Of a DNA stretch of 64,000 nucleotides, positions 48,400-58,510 are shown in pieces. How positions within the stretch are numbered: position 1 is the stretch's first letter; every line of letters begins with the position of its first letter. A program made the position numbers and the translations under genes. A model generated the notes under the pieces. That model saw only the letters and a program-made list of their open reading frames with translations. It searched no databases and was not told the origin of the DNA. The stretch is from Pectobacterium cacticida (GTDB taxonomy: Bacteria > Pseudomonadota > Gammaproteobacteria > Enterobacterales > Enterobacteriaceae), in the NCBI RefSeq assembly GCF_036885195.1, contig NZ_CP133656.1, positions 2,666,001 to 2,730,000 of the forward strand, written 5' to 3'.

Positions 48400-48855
48400 A
48401 TGACTGACAATAATACCGCATTAAAGAGGGCTGGCCTGAAAGTCACTCTTCCACGATTAAAAATACTGGAAGTGCTACAGGACCCCATCTGCCATCACGT
48501 CAGTGCGGAAGATCTTTATAAGAAACTGATTGATATGGGCGAAGAGATTGGCCTTGCCACCGTCTATCGCGTACTCAACCAATTTGATGATGCCGGTATT
48601 GTTACACGCCATAATTTTGAAGGCGGTAAATCCGTTTTTGAGCTGACGCAGCAGCATCATCACGATCACCTGATTTGCCTCGATTGCGGAAAAGTCATTG
48701 AGTTTCGTGATGAGTACATTGAAGCCCGTCAACGCGCCATTGCGGAACGGCATGGCATTAAGCTGACCAACCACAGTTTGTATCTCTATGGCCATTGTAG
48801 TGAAGGTGATTGCCAAGAGGATGAAACCCTTCATGACGATAAATCGACCACCTAA
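48400..48855 (+). CDS. fur: Fur, ferric uptake regulator
   Basis: 151 residues. N-terminal winged helix (LKVTLPRLKILEVLQ, ...LATVYRVLNQFDDAGIVTRHNF) and C-terminal metal-binding dimerisation domain with HHHDHLICLDCGKVIEF and GHCSEGDC, where Cys93/Cys96-type residues bind structural zinc. Iron-dependent repressor of uptake genes. Candidate targets in this window are the ferric-type ABC operon at 28.4 kb and the Fur-like site at 43.9 kb. Followed by a perfect 32-base palindromic terminator. Confidence 0.98.
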   Translation: MTDNNTALKRAGLKVTLPRLKILEVLQDPICHHVSAEDLYKKLIDMGEEIGLATVYRVLNQFDDAGIVTRHNFEGGKSVFELTQQHHHDHLICLDCGKVIEFRDEYIEARQRAIAERHGIKLTNHSLYLYGHCSEGDCQEDETLHDDKSTT

Positions 48856-48885
48856 AAATAAAACCGCCGCGGCGGTTTTATTTTT
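48854..48885. terminator. Bidirectional terminator between fur and glnS
   Basis: A perfect 32-base palindrome centred on CCGCCG/CGGCGG with A- and T-tracts on each side (arms 48854-48869 and 48870-48885). It can stop fur rightward and glnS leftward. Confidence 0.93.
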
Positions 48886-48902
48886 ATCTTTAATCTATGA
48901 TC

Positions 48903-50561
48903 CTAGCCTACCCAGGTATCACGCAGCCCGACAGTGCGGTTAAACACCAAGTGTTCTACGCTGGAGTGAACCCGATCGGCACAAAAATAACCTTCGCGCT
49001 CAAACTGATACGCTTTCTCTGCTTCGGCTTGTGCCAAACTCGCTTCTACAAAACCCTGCGTAATTTTTAACGAATCTGGATTAATCGTCGACAGAAAATC
49101 GTCCGCCGCGCCTGGGTTGGCAACACTGAATAAACGATCGTACAAACGGAACTGGGCTGGCAACGCATGCGCCGCAGAAACCCAATGAATAACCCCTTTC
49201 ACTTTACGTCCATCAGCAGGATCTTTACTCAAGGTATCCGCATCATAACGACAATAGATGGTGGTAATCATGCCTTGCTCATCTTTTTCAATACGCTCAG
49301 CTTTAATGACGTAGGCATAGCGCAGACGCACTTCTTTACCCAGCACTAGTCGTTTGTACTGCTTGTTGGCTTCCTCTCGGAAATCCGCCCGATCGATATA
49401 AACTTCACGGCTGAACGCGACCGACCGCGACCCCATTTCAGGTTTATTAGGATGATTTGGCATCGTAACAAACTCTTCGTGTCCGACAGGGAGATTCTCG
49501 ATGACCACTTTGACCGGGTCCAGCACCGCCATCGCACGTGGGGCGTTTTCATTCAGATCGTCGCGGACACACGATTCAAGCGCCGCCATTTCCACGATGT
49601 TATCTTGCTTTGTAACACCGATGCGGGCACAAAACTCACGAATTGAAGACGCGCTATACCCACGGCGGCGCAAACCAGAAATGGTCGGCATACGCGGATC
49701 GTCCCAACCTTCAACAATTTTTTCCGACACCAGCAGATTCAGTTTACGCTTCGACATAATCGCATATTCAAGATTGAGCCGAGAAAACTCATACTGCCGT
49801 GGATGGCAAGGGATAGTGATATTGTCCAGAACCCAATCATACAAACGGCGGTTATCCTGGAATTCCAGCGTACACAACGAGTGCGTGACCCCTTCCAGGG
49901 CATCGGAAATACAGTGAGTAAAGTCATACATCGGATAGATGCACCACTTGTTGCCCGTCTGGTGATGCTCGGCAAATTTAATCCGGTACAACACCGGGTC
50001 GCGCATCACGATAAAGGACGATGCCATATCGATCTTGGCACGCAGACAGGCGGTTCCTTCGGCAAAACCACCGTTGCGCATCTTTTCAAAGAGCGCCAGA
50101 TTTTCCTGTACAGAGCGATCGCGATAAGGGCTGTTTTTACCCGGCTGCGTTAACGTGCCACGGTACTCGCGAATCTGCTCCGGCGTCAGTTCATCAACGT
50201 ATGCCAGTCCCTTACCGATCAGTTCAACCGCATACGCATGCAATTGATCGAAATAATCTGAGGAATAACGGACGTCACCACTCCAGGAAAAACCCAGCCA
50301 CTTAACATCACGTTTGATGGACTCAACGTATTCGATATCTTCTTTAACCGGGTTAGTGTCGTCAAAACGCAGGTTACATTTCCCGTTATAATCGCGGGCG
50401 ATACCAAAATTCAGGCAAATAGACTTCGCATGCCCGATATGCAGATAGCCATTCGGCTCTGGCGGGAATCGCGTCTGAATATGGTCATGCTTACCGGATG
50501 CCAGATCTTCATCGATAATCTGGCGGATAAAGTTGGTTGGGCGGGCTTCAGCCTCACTCAT
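48903..50561 (-). CDS. glnS: GlnS, glutaminyl-tRNA synthetase
   Basis: 552 residues, class I synthetase. HIGH motif in [14 protein letters not shown] (about 40-55), the KMSKS equivalent in IMSKRKLN (about 268-275), and C-terminal anticodon-binding beta-barrels. Charges tRNA-Gln, three genes of which lie at 58.2-58.6 kb. Starts with [11 protein letters not shown] after GAGGAATGAAGA. Ends 17 bases from the shared palindromic terminator. Confidence 0.98.
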   Translation of the reverse strand: MSEAEARPTNFIRQIIDEDLASGKHDHIQTRFPPEPNGYLHIGHAKSICLNFGIARDYNGKCNLRFDDTNPVKEDIEYVESIKRDVKWLGFSWSGDVRYSSDYFDQLHAYAVELIGKGLAYVDELTPEQIREYRGTLTQPGKNSPYRDRSVQENLALFEKMRNGGFAEGTACLRAKIDMASSFIVMRDPVLYRIKFAEHHQTGNKWCIYPMYDFTHCISDALEGVTHSLCTLEFQDNRRLYDWVLDNITIPCHPRQYEFSRLNLEYAIMSKRKLNLLVSEKIVEGWDDPRMPTISGLRRRGYSASSIREFCARIGVTKQDNIVEMAALESCVRDDLNENAPRAMAVLDPVKVVIENLPVGHEEFVTMPNHPNKPEMGSRSVAFSREVYIDRADFREEANKQYKRLVLGKEVRLRYAYVIKAERIEKDEQGMITTIYCRYDADTLSKDPADGRKVKGVIHWVSAAHALPAQFRLYDRLFSVANPGAADDFLSTINPDSLKITQGFVEASLAQAEAEKAYQFEREGYFCADRVHSSVEHLVFNRTVGLRDTWVG

Positions 50562-50647
50562 TCTTCATTCCTCAATGCTAAAACGACGTATAACTAGCAA
50601 TGATCCAACAAGCTACGCTGGGAAACAACCGTTAGTTTCATTTAATT

Positions 50648-50685
50648 ATTCCCCAAAGGGAATGGGTGAGGCTCTCACCTCACCC
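50648..50685 (-). terminator. Tandem hairpins after nagE
   Basis: First hairpin GGGTGAGG/CCTCACCC (50664-50671 / 50678-50685), then ATTCCC/GGGAAT (50648-50653 / 50658-50663), followed on the minus strand by AATTAAATG. Together they lie about 48 bases after nagE and probably end its transcript. Confidence 0.75.
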
Positions 50686-50732
50686 AATGAATGCCATCAA
50701 CGCCATCTGGTCGCAAAACCAGCAAGATTGCT

Positions 50733-52232
50733 CTACGAAACGCTGTTATATTCCGCTTTCAACGCGGTTGCTATCGCTTCAGCCTGTGTGCCCACAACAA
50801 TCTGTATGCTTTGCTTATTCAAACGGATAACCCCAGCCGCGCCGAGACGCCTAGCCTGCTCATCATCAACCAGAGACGCATCGGCCACATTTAGACGTAG
50901 ACGTGTAATACACGCATCGATAGCTATCAGATTGGATTTTCCACCCAATGCCTGCAAATATCCTCGCGCTAACGCCGTGGTATCGCCTGATTTCTCACTC
51001 GCAGGCGCGGTATTCTTATCATATCCATCCGCTTCGCTACCGCTCACAGCCAGCTCACGTCCCGGCGTTAACAGATTGAAGCGCATGATGGTAAAGCGAA
51101 ACACCACATAGTAAATAACGAAGAATACCAGCCCCTGAAGTATTAGCATGTACCACTCGGTAGCCAACGGATTACGCGAAGACAGCACCATATCCACTAA
51201 ACCCGCACTAAAGCCAAAACCGGCAATCCAGTGCATACTAGCCGCGACGAAGACGGAAAAACCGGTCAGCAACGCATGCAGGAAATACAGCACCGGTGCC
51301 ACGAACATGAATGAAAATTCCAGTGGTTCGGTGATCCCAGTGAAAAAAGACGCAAATCCCGCCGCCAGCATAATTCCGGCTACTTTGCTTTTGTTCTCAG
51401 GACGGGCACAGTGATAGATCGCCAGCGCCGCTCCCGGCAGACCGAACATCATAATCGGGAAGAAGCCAGCCTGATAACGCCCGGTGATCCCCACCACAGC
51501 TTTCCCTGAATCAATAGATTGCTGGCCAGCCAGGAAGTTAGGAATATCGTTGATACCCGCAACGTCAAACCAGAACACGGAGTTCAGTGCGTGATGCAGC
51601 CCAACAGGAATCAGCAAGCGGTTAAAGAAGGCATAAACCCCAGCACCTACCGATCCCAGTTGTTGGATATGTTCGCCAAACGACACCAGCGCATTGTAAA
51701 TCACCGGCCAGACGTACATTAAAATGAACGCCACCAGGATCATCAGGAAAGAAACCAGAATAGGAACTAAGCGACGTCCGCTGAAGAATGACAGCGCCTT
51801 AGGCAATTCAACCTGACTAAAGCGGTTATACAGTTCAGCGGACATCACACCGACCAGGATCCCGATGAACTGGTTTTCAATCTTACCAAATGCCGCAGGC
51901 ACTTGCTCAACGGGGATCCGTTGGATCATGGCGATAACGGCCGGTGAACACAGCGTAGTCAGCACCAGATAGCCGACAAAACCGGTCAATGCCGCCGCCC
52001 CATCTTTATCTTTCGACATGCCGTAAGCGACACCGACCGCGAACAGCACCGCCATGTGCCCGATAATCGCCTCGCCCGACTTAATGAGAAGTGCCGCCAA
52101 CGCATTCTCGCTTCCCCAGCCAACCGGATCGATCCAATAACCTATCCCCATCAGGATAGCGGCAGCAGGCAGCGTCGCGACGGGCACCATCAGTGCCCGG
52201 CCGACTTTTTGTAAATAATTTAGAATACTCAC
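50733..52232 (-). CDS. nagE: NagE, GlcNAc-specific PTS permease, EIICB only (no EIIA)
   Basis: 499 residues starting at a GTG (52230-52232), as in E. coli. EIIC membrane domain (about 1-385; GKAVVGITGRYQAGFFPIMMFGLPGAALAIYH, GITEPLEFSFMF) and EIIB domain (about 420-499) with the phosphorylated Cys in IDACITRLRLNV. E. coli NagE has about 648 residues because of a C-terminal EIIA domain, absent here; the frame ends after the EIIB. Phosphate must come from a separate EIIA such as Crr. Divergent from nagB across a NagC/CRP control region. Confidence 0.96.
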   Translation of the reverse strand: MSILNYLQKVGRALMVPVATLPAAAILMGIGYWIDPVGWGSENALAALLIKSGEAIIGHMAVLFAVGVAYGMSKDKDGAAALTGFVGYLVLTTLCSPAVIAMIQRIPVEQVPAAFGKIENQFIGILVGVMSAELYNRFSQVELPKALSFFSGRRLVPILVSFLMILVAFILMYVWPVIYNALVSFGEHIQQLGSVGAGVYAFFNRLLIPVGLHHALNSVFWFDVAGINDIPNFLAGQQSIDSGKAVVGITGRYQAGFFPIMMFGLPGAALAIYHCARPENKSKVAGIMLAAGFASFFTGITEPLEFSFMFVAPVLYFLHALLTGFSVFVAASMHWIAGFGFSAGLVDMVLSSRNPLATEWYMLILQGLVFFVIYYVVFRFTIMRFNLLTPGRELAVSGSEADGYDKNTAPASEKSGDTTALARGYLQALGGKSNLIAIDACITRLRLNVADASLVDDEQARRLGAAGVIRLNKQSIQIVVGTQAEAIATALKAEYNSVS

Positions 52233-52567
52233 CTTTCCCTCTCTATATCATTATGAGATGAATGAAATATTGCGATGCAAACTAACCTGCCAATCCACTC
52301 CGCTGCTGAAAAAATGTTACAAAAGATCGTGATGACGGTGATTGAAAAGGAGTGTAAACAAAATAATTCGCTCCGCAAATTAAACTCGATAATTATGTGA
52401 TAAAAACCACTAAAAAAAGGCATATTTAAAGTTTATACCTAATTAAATTCCGATCTTATTTCAAGAATAAAAAAAACAGAGTAAAGTAATTTTACGACGC
52501 GGGCACGCTCACTGCCGCAGCGCATACCATCGCGTATTCACATCCACTAGACTTCAGGAGAACCATG
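52233..52567. promoter_or_regulatory. nagE-nagB divergent control region with NagC and CRP-like sites
   Basis: 335 bases without a gene. A dyad TAATTCGCTCCGCAAATTA (about 52364-52382) and a second AAATTCCGATCTTATTT (about 52445-52461) resemble the paired NagC operators of E. coli nagE-nagB. Between them TGTGATAAAAACCACT (52396-52411) resembles a CRP site with intact left half. The geometry, two NagC sites flanking CRP, fits loop repression released by GlcNAc-6-P. The nagB site AGGAG is at 52556-52560. Confidence 0.65.
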
Positions 52568-53368
52568 ATGAGACTCATTCCATTAACTACCGCCGCCGAC
52601 GTGGGGAAATGGGCCGCCCGTCATATCGTCGAGAGAATTACGTCTTTCAAGCCTACGGCCGACCGCCCTTTCGTCCTGGGGTTGCCGACAGGAAGTTCAC
52701 CGCTGGAAGCCTATAAATCTCTGGTCGCCATGCATCAGGCTGGTCTGGTGAGCTTCAAACATGTGGTCACTTTCAATATGGATGAATACGTCGGCCTGCC
52801 GCCCGATCATCCAGAAAGCTATCATACTTTCATGTATCAGAATTTTTTCAACCACGTTGATATTCCGCGTGAAAACATTAACCTGTTGAATGGAAACGCA
52901 GAAGACACCACAGCAGAATGTCGTCGCTATGAAGAGAAAATAAAGTCCTACGGGAAAATCCATCTTTTCATGGGGGGGGTAGGCAATGATGGGCATATCG
53001 CCTTCAATGAGCCCGCCTCATCTCTGGCCTCCCGCACCCGCATTAAAACGTTAACGGAAGAAACCCGCATCGCGAACTCTCGTTTCTTTGGCGGGGACGT
53101 CAGTCAGGTGCCTAAATTTGCCCTCACCGTGGGCGTCGGTACGCTACTGGATGCCGAAGAAGTAATGATTCTGGTGACCGGTCGCAATAAAGCATTAGCG
53201 TTACAGGCTGCGGTAGAGGGTAACGTCAACCATATGTGGACTATCAGTTGTCTGCAACTTCATGCTAAAGCCATCATGGTGTGCGATGAGCCTTCGACGA
53301 TGGAATTGAAAGTAAAGACTGTCAAATATTTCCGTGAGTTAGAAACGGAAAGTATGAAAAACCTCTAA
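52568..53368 (+). CDS. nagB: NagB, glucosamine-6-phosphate deaminase
   Basis: 266 residues from the second of two tandem ATGs (52568; AGGAG seven bases upstream), the E. coli length. [10 protein letters not shown] and [23 protein letters not shown] hold the catalytic Asp/His/Glu set. Converts GlcN-6-P to fructose-6-P and ammonia; the hexamer is allosterically activated by GlcNAc-6-P. First gene of nagBAC; nagA starts 18 bases later. Confidence 0.98.
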   Translation: MRLIPLTTAADVGKWAARHIVERITSFKPTADRPFVLGLPTGSSPLEAYKSLVAMHQAGLVSFKHVVTFNMDEYVGLPPDHPESYHTFMYQNFFNHVDIPRENINLLNGNAEDTTAECRRYEEKIKSYGKIHLFMGGVGNDGHIAFNEPASSLASRTRIKTLTEETRIANSRFFGGDVSQVPKFALTVGVGTLLDAEEVMILVTGRNKALALQAAVEGNVNHMWTISCLQLHAKAIMVCDEPSTMELKVKTVKYFRELETESMKNL

Positions 53369-53386
53369 CCGATGCGGGAGTCGATG

Positions 53387-54532
53387 ATGTACGCGTTAAC
53401 CCACAGCCGGATTTTCACCGGTCATCAGATTCTGGACAATCACGCCGTTGTGATTGCCGATGGGCTAATCGAGCGAGTTTGCCCGCTTGCCGAATTGCCT
53501 ACAGGCATGGTTCAACATAATCTCAGCGGCGCGTTTCTCGCACCGGGATTTATCGATCTTCAATTGAATGGATGCGGCGGCGTGCAGTTCAACGACTCAT
53601 TGGACGCCATTTCCGTTAAAACGTTGGAAATCATGCAACAGGCAAACCAGCGTTCAGGCTGTACCAGTTTCTTACCCACGCTAATTACCTCCAGCGACGC
53701 GTGTATAAAACACGGCATTAACGTCATGAAAGCGTGGTTATTGCAAAATGAGCATCAAGCGCTAGGGCTACACCTTGAGGGGCCGTGGCTAAACGCGATT
53801 AAGAAAGGCACGCACGACCTCCATTTTATCCGCAAGCCAACGCGGGAACTCGTCGACTTTCTCTGTGCCAATGCGGATGCCATTACAAAAATCACGCTCG
53901 CACCGGAAGAAGTCGATCCGTCGGTTATCCACCAACTGACGGCGGCAGGTATTATCGTCTCCGCCGGGCATTCCAACGCTACCTGGGCACAGGCAAAACG
54001 CGGCTTCGCTGCCGGTATTCGTTTTGCGACTCACTTGTTCAACGCCATGCCGCCACTGACTGGACGTGAGCCTGGTCTGGTTGGCGCGGTTTACGATGCT
54101 CCGGAAGTCTATTGCGGTATTATTGCGGATGGGCGACATGTCGACTGGGCCAATATTCGCAATAGCAAGCGGATCAAGGGCGATAAACTCGTGCTGGTTA
54201 CTGACGCGACGGCACCTGCGGGCGCAGATATTGACCAGTTCATTTTTGCCGGGAAAACCATATACTACCGCGATGGCATTTGCGTCGATGAACATGGCAC
54301 CCTAAGTGGTTCTGCGTTGACAATGATCGATGCCATACACAACAGCGTCAAATACGCAGGGATCGCACTGGATGAAGCCATCCGAATGGCGACGCTTTAT
54401 CCCGCTCGCGCCATTGGCGTCGATAAGCAATTAGGCAGTATTGAAAGCGGTAAAGTGGCAAACCTGACCGCCTTTGACCGTGATTATCGCATTGTCAAGA
54501 CGTTTGTTAACGGTAACCCTGTTTGGGGATAG
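53387..54532 (+). CDS. nagA: NagA, N-acetylglucosamine-6-phosphate deacetylase
   Basis: 381 residues from the ATG at 53387 ([14 protein letters not shown]), matching E. coli; two upstream in-frame starts are less likely. Amidohydrolase fold with metal and substrate residues in [38 protein letters not shown] and [12 protein letters not shown]. Removes acetate from GlcNAc-6-P, supplying NagB. Operon with nagB and nagC. Confidence 0.97.
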   Translation: MYALTHSRIFTGHQILDNHAVVIADGLIERVCPLAELPTGMVQHNLSGAFLAPGFIDLQLNGCGGVQFNDSLDAISVKTLEIMQQANQRSGCTSFLPTLITSSDACIKHGINVMKAWLLQNEHQALGLHLEGPWLNAIKKGTHDLHFIRKPTRELVDFLCANADAITKITLAPEEVDPSVIHQLTAAGIIVSAGHSNATWAQAKRGFAAGIRFATHLFNAMPPLTGREPGLVGAVYDAPEVYCGIIADGRHVDWANIRNSKRIKGDKLVLVTDATAPAGADIDQFIFAGKTIYYRDGICVDEHGTLSGSALTMIDAIHNSVKYAGIALDEAIRMATLYPARAIGVDKQLGSIESGKVANLTAFDRDYRIVKTFVNGNPVWG

Positions 54533-54634
54533 CGTAAAACGTTTAGCGCATGGCGATGTCACCCCAGGTATTCCACTTCGGGTAACTTCACGTTGGCGAA
54601 GCAATATATTGATAAAAGAAGCGAGTACTTTTTC

Positions 54635-55858
54635 ATGACCACTGGCGAACAGGCGCAGATAGGGAATGTCGATTTAGTTAAACAATTAAACAGCGCGGTA
54701 GTATATCGCCTGATTGACCAGCATGGCCCGATCTCGCGCATTCAAATCGCAGAACAGAGCCAACTTGCCCCCGCCAGCGTCACGAAAATTACTCGTCAAC
54801 TTCTGGAGCGCGGTCTGATCAAAGAAGTCGATCAGCAAGCGTCTACCGGCGGTCGGCGCGCCATTTCCATTATTACGGAAAATCGCCTTTTTCAAACGAT
54901 AGCCGTGCGCCTTGGCCGCTACGATGCCACTATCGCGCTGTACGATCTACAGGGTAAGGCGCTGGAAGAAGCACATTACGCATTACAAGAAAACACACAA
55001 GACACGCTGGAATCGGCCCTATTCCAGGCTATTAGCGATTTCATCGCTCATCATCAGCACCGCATTCGCGAACTCATTGCAATTTCTGTTGTGCTGCCGG
55101 GATTGGTTGATCCGCAGGCTGGTATTGTTCGCTATATGCCGCACATTAGCGTGAATAACTGGCAACTGGTAGATAACTTGCAACGTCAATTTACTATCAC
55201 GAGTTTTATCGGCCATGACATCCGCAGTTTAGCACTGGCGGAGCACTATTTCGGCGCTACCCGTGACTCACAGGATTCCATTCTGGTTCGTGTTCATCGG
55301 GGCACGGGAGCTGGCATCCTGGTAAACGGCAAAATTTTCCTCGGCAGTAATGGCAATGTGGGTGAAATTGGCCATATTCAGATCGATCCTCTTGGTAACC
55401 GCTGTCACTGCGGCAATTTTGGTTGTTTAGAAACTGTCGTATCCAATACGGCTATTGAACAGCGAACACATCACCTACTGCGTCAGGGCTACCCCAGCAA
55501 GCTTTCTGTTGATGACGTTACAATTACGGCCATTTGTAAGGCAGCGAATCGTGGCGATCCTCTGGCGCAGGAGGTGATTGAACACGCGGGAATCACTCTC
55601 GGCAAGGCGCTCTCTATCGCCATCAATCTGTTCAATCCGCAAAAGGTGGTGATTGCCGGAGAAATTACTCAAGCAGAAAAAACACTCACGCCTGCGATCC
55701 AACGTTGTATCAATACGCAGGTGTTAAAAGAATTTCGTCATAACCTGCCGATTGTCACATCCAGTCTTAATCATCTTTCCGCTATTGGCGCATTTGCACT
55801 GGCTAAACGGGCCATGTTAAATGGCGTTTTACTGCAACAGTTGCTTGAACACACGTAA
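54635..55858 (+). CDS. nagC: NagC, GlcNAc-6-P-responsive ROK-family repressor
   Basis: 407 residues from the ATG at 54635 (MTTGEQAQIGNVDLVKQLN), corresponding to the E. coli start; 14 open codons upstream are ignored. N-terminal helix-turn-helix (about 30-65; RIQIAEQSQLAPASVTKITRQ), then a ROK sugar-kinase-like domain with the zinc motif CHCGNFGCLE and RVHRGTGAGI. It should repress nagE and nagBAC at the sites at about 52.36-52.46 kb. nagD, the next gene in E. coli, is absent; asnB follows 203 bases later. Confidence 0.97.
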   Translation: MTTGEQAQIGNVDLVKQLNSAVVYRLIDQHGPISRIQIAEQSQLAPASVTKITRQLLERGLIKEVDQQASTGGRRAISIITENRLFQTIAVRLGRYDATIALYDLQGKALEEAHYALQENTQDTLESALFQAISDFIAHHQHRIRELIAISVVLPGLVDPQAGIVRYMPHISVNNWQLVDNLQRQFTITSFIGHDIRSLALAEHYFGATRDSQDSILVRVHRGTGAGILVNGKIFLGSNGNVGEIGHIQIDPLGNRCHCGNFGCLETVVSNTAIEQRTHHLLRQGYPSKLSVDDVTITAICKAANRGDPLAQEVIEHAGITLGKALSIAINLFNPQKVVIAGEITQAEKTLTPAIQRCINTQVLKEFRHNLPIVTSSLNHLSAIGAFALAKRAMLNGVLLQQLLEHT

Positions 55859-56061
55859 TGTTGATTTTGACATGATTATGTAATCGCTAAAAACCTAACC
55901 ATTCCGCCCATCAAAATTAAACAATCATCATCAGAATAGCGAAATAATTATCGAAATATCGGGAAATCAACTTTTTTCATTAAGTAATATTGAATTTTCA
56001 TAGCGTTTTGATGCTAAATCAACGTTACAGCAATTGAATTTGTCATTATTGGGAGTGGTAT

Positions 56062-57726
56062 ATGTGTTCTATTTTTGGGGTGCTTGATCTGAAAAGCGAT
56101 CCGGCTGAACTGCGTAAGAAAGCACTGGAATTATCTCGTTTAATGCGTCATCGCGGGCCAGATTGGTCCGGCGTTTATGCCAGCGATAAAGCCATCCTGG
56201 CCCACGAACGTCTATCTATCGTTGATGTCAACACCGGCGCTCAACCCCTCTACAATGCGGCGCGCACCCACATTCTCGCCGTTAACGGCGAGATTTATAA
56301 CCATCAGGCATTACGCCAACAATATGGCGACCGTTATAGCTTTCAGACAGGTTCAGACTGTGAAGTCATCCTCGCGCTATATCAGGAGAAAGGCCCGGCC
56401 TTTTTGGATGAACTGCGAGGTATGTTTGCTTTTGTCCTGTACGACAGTGAAAAGGACGCCTACCTGATTGGTCGCGACCATCTCGGCATCATTCCGTTGT
56501 ACATGGGCTACGATGAGCACGGTAACTTCTACGTCTCTTCTGAAATGAAGGCACTGGTGCCGGTTTGCCGCACGATTAAAGAATTCCCGGCTGGCAGCTA
56601 TCTATGGAGTCAAGACGGCGAAATTCGCGAATATTATCACCGCGATTGGTTTGATTACGACGCAGTCAAAGACAATGAAACGGATAAAGACGCACTGCGT
56701 GAAGCGCTGGAAGAAGCCGTAAAAAGTCACCTGATGTCCGATGTTCCTTACGGCGTGTTGCTCTCTGGCGGCTTAGATTCTTCCATTATCTCTGCGATTA
56801 CCAAAAAATATGCGGCTCGTCGTGTAGAAGACGACGCCCGTAGCGAAGCCTGGTGGCCTCAGTTGCACTCTTTTGCCGTCGGACTGGAAGGTGCGCCGGA
56901 TTTGAAAGCAGCGCAGGAAGTCGCTGACCATTTGGGCACCGTACACCACGAAATTCACTTCACCGTACAGGAAGGGCTGGATGCGATCCGCGACGTGATC
57001 TATCACATCGAAACCTACGATGTCACCACTATCCGCGCCTCAACGCCCATGTACCTGATGTCACGGAAAATCAAAGCAATGGGCATTAAAATGGTGCTCT
57101 CCGGCGAAGGTTCTGATGAAGTGTTCGGCGGATATCTTTATTTCCATAAGGCGCCAAACGCCAAAGAGTTGCATGAAGAGACGGTACGTAAACTGCTGGC
57201 GCTCCATCAGTATGACTGCGCACGCGCGAACAAAGCAATGTCGGCCTGGGGCGTAGAGGCGCGCGTGCCATTTCTGGACAAAAACTTCCTCGATGTCGCC
57301 ATGCGTATTAACCCACGTGACAAAATGTGTGGTAACGGCAAGATGGAAAAACATATCTTGCGTGAATGCTTTGAATCCTATCTGCCGCATAGTGTTGCAT
57401 GGCGCCAGAAAGAACAATTCTCTGACGGCGTTGGCTACAGCTGGATCGACACGCTGAAAGAAGTGGCTGCTAAACAGATTAGCGATCAACAATTAGAAAC
57501 GGCACACTTCCGTTTCCCGTATAACACGCCCGGCTCAAAAGAAGCCTATCTGTATCGCGAGATCTTCGAAGAGTTGTTCCCGGTCCCTAGCGCTGCGGAA
57601 TGTGTACCCGGCGGCCCGTCAGTCGCCTGTTCGTCAGCGAAAGCCATCGAGTGGGATGAATCTTTCAAAAAAATGGATGACCCTTCAGGCCGGGCGGTTG
57701 GTGTACACCAATCTGCCTACCAATAA
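56062..57726 (+). CDS. asnB: AsnB, glutamine-dependent asparagine synthetase
   Basis: 554 residues, the E. coli length. Cys2 (MCSIFGVLD) is the nucleophile of the glutaminase domain (1-190), with HRGPDWSG and VNGEIYNH. The synthetase domain has the ATP-pyrophosphatase loop LLSGGLDSSIISA (about 232-244) and SGEGSDEVFGGYLYFH. Produces asparagine from aspartate, ATP and glutamine. Ends at a strong terminator before the tRNA cluster. Confidence 0.98.
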   Translation: MCSIFGVLDLKSDPAELRKKALELSRLMRHRGPDWSGVYASDKAILAHERLSIVDVNTGAQPLYNAARTHILAVNGEIYNHQALRQQYGDRYSFQTGSDCEVILALYQEKGPAFLDELRGMFAFVLYDSEKDAYLIGRDHLGIIPLYMGYDEHGNFYVSSEMKALVPVCRTIKEFPAGSYLWSQDGEIREYYHRDWFDYDAVKDNETDKDALREALEEAVKSHLMSDVPYGVLLSGGLDSSIISAITKKYAARRVEDDARSEAWWPQLHSFAVGLEGAPDLKAAQEVADHLGTVHHEIHFTVQEGLDAIRDVIYHIETYDVTTIRASTPMYLMSRKIKAMGIKMVLSGEGSDEVFGGYLYFHKAPNAKELHEETVRKLLALHQYDCARANKAMSAWGVEARVPFLDKNFLDVAMRINPRDKMCGNGKMEKHILRECFESYLPHSVAWRQKEQFSDGVGYSWIDTLKEVAAKQISDQQLETAHFRFPYNTPGSKEAYLYREIFEELFPVPSAAECVPGGPSVACSSAKAIEWDESFKKMDDPSGRAVGVHQSAYQ

Positions 57727-57746
57727 TTCAACGGATTGGCACGACC

Positions 57747-57772
57747 AAACGGGTCATTCATGACCCGTTTTT
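57747..57772 (+). terminator. Terminator of asnB
   Basis: AAACGGGTCA/TGACCCGTTT, a perfect 10-bp stem with TTCA loop and a T-rich continuation, 20 bases after the asnB stop. Confidence 0.92.
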
Positions 57773-57876
57773 ACACATGGGTTATTGAAAAAGTCGGCAT
57801 TTTGCCGTTTTTCTCACCATACTGTTCATAACCCAAACAAACGATACCTTGAGGCTACTTTTCGGGAAAAAATTTG

Positions 57877-57905
57877 TTGACGCAATTGGGCCAACTCCGC
57901 ATAAT
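57877..57905 (+). promoter_or_regulatory. Promoter of the tRNA operon
   Basis: TTGACG (57877-57882), 17-base spacer, CATAAT (57900-57905), followed by a GC-rich discriminator GCGCCCCGC. This is the layout of stringently controlled stable-RNA promoters, about 40 bases before the first tRNA. Confidence 0.85.
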
Positions 57906-57943
57906 GCGCCCCGCAAAGCCGATGAAGGTGACACGGAAAAGAT

Positions 57944-58020
57944 GGCTACGTAGCTCAGCTGGTTAGAGCACAGCACTCATAATGCTGGGGTCACAGGTTC
58001 GATTCCCGTCGTAGCCACCA
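57944..58020 (+). tRNA. tRNA-Met (CAT), elongator type
   Basis: 77 bases with encoded CCA. Anticodon CAT at 57978-57980 in loop CTCATAA; acceptor arms GGCTACG/CGTAGCC pair. The perfectly paired 1-72 end fits an elongator Met tRNA (metT-like). Identical in sequence to the copy at 58428. Confidence 0.97.
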
Positions 58021-58029
58021 TCTTTTTTT

Positions 58030-58114
58030 GCGGGAGTGGCGAAATTGGTAGACGCACCAGATTTAGGTTCTGGCGCCGCAAGGTGTGCGAGTTCAAGTCT
58101 CGCCTCCCGCACCA
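58030..58114 (+). tRNA. tRNA-Leu (TAG)
   Basis: 85 bases with long variable arm and CCA end; anticodon loop TTTAGGT gives TAG. Acceptor GCGGGAG/CTCCCGC pairs. Position as E. coli leuW. Confidence 0.97.
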
Positions 58115-58135
58115 CTATCTTCTTGGCTCAGCTTT

Positions 58136-58173
58136 ATTTTTGAAGTCTGATGGTTTCATTTTTGAAGTCTGAT
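58136..58173 (+). repeat. Direct repeat in a tRNA spacer
   Basis: ATTTTTGAAGTCTGAT occurs at 58136-58151 and again at 58158-58173, a 22-base period, in the spacer between tRNA-Leu and the first tRNA-Gln. Probably a local duplication. Confidence 0.8.
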
Positions 58174-58189
58174 ATTGTTTTGCAGTGAT

Positions 58190-58264
58190 TGGGGTATCGC
58201 CAAGCGGTAAGGCACTGGTTTTTGATACCAGCATTCCCAGGTTCGAATCCTGGTACCCCAGCCA
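58190..58264 (+). tRNA. tRNA-Gln (TTG), copy 1
   Basis: 75 bases, CCA encoded; anticodon loop TTTTGAT gives TTG. Acceptor TGGGGTA/TACCCCA pairs. The T-arm stem (CCAGG/CCTGG) differs from copy 2 by one compensated base pair. Confidence 0.97.
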
Positions 58265-58298
58265 TTTTAGTTGTACGCGGGAAAATCGGCTGCTCTGT

Positions 58299-58373
58299 TG
58301 GGGTATCGCCAAGCGGTAAGGCACTGGTTTTTGATACCAGCATTCCCTGGTTCGAATCCAGGTACCCCAGCCA
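58299..58373 (+). tRNA. tRNA-Gln (TTG), copy 2
   Basis: 75 bases, same anticodon as copy 1; differs only at the T-stem pair (CCTGG/CCAGG), a compensated change. Confidence 0.97.
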
Positions 58374-58427
58374 TCTACTTGATAGCAAAAGATTTTGTTG
58401 AAACAATGCAGCAATGGTAGTAGATTT

Positions 58428-58504
58428 GGCTACGTAGCTCAGCTGGTTAGAGCACAGCACTCATAATGCTGGGGTCACAGGTTCGATTCCCGTCGTAGCC
58501 ACCA
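58428..58504 (+). tRNA. tRNA-Met (CAT), second copy
   Basis: 77 bases, identical to the tRNA at 57944-58020, with encoded CCA. Corresponds to E. coli metU. Confidence 0.97.
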
Positions 58505-58510
58505 CATTTT

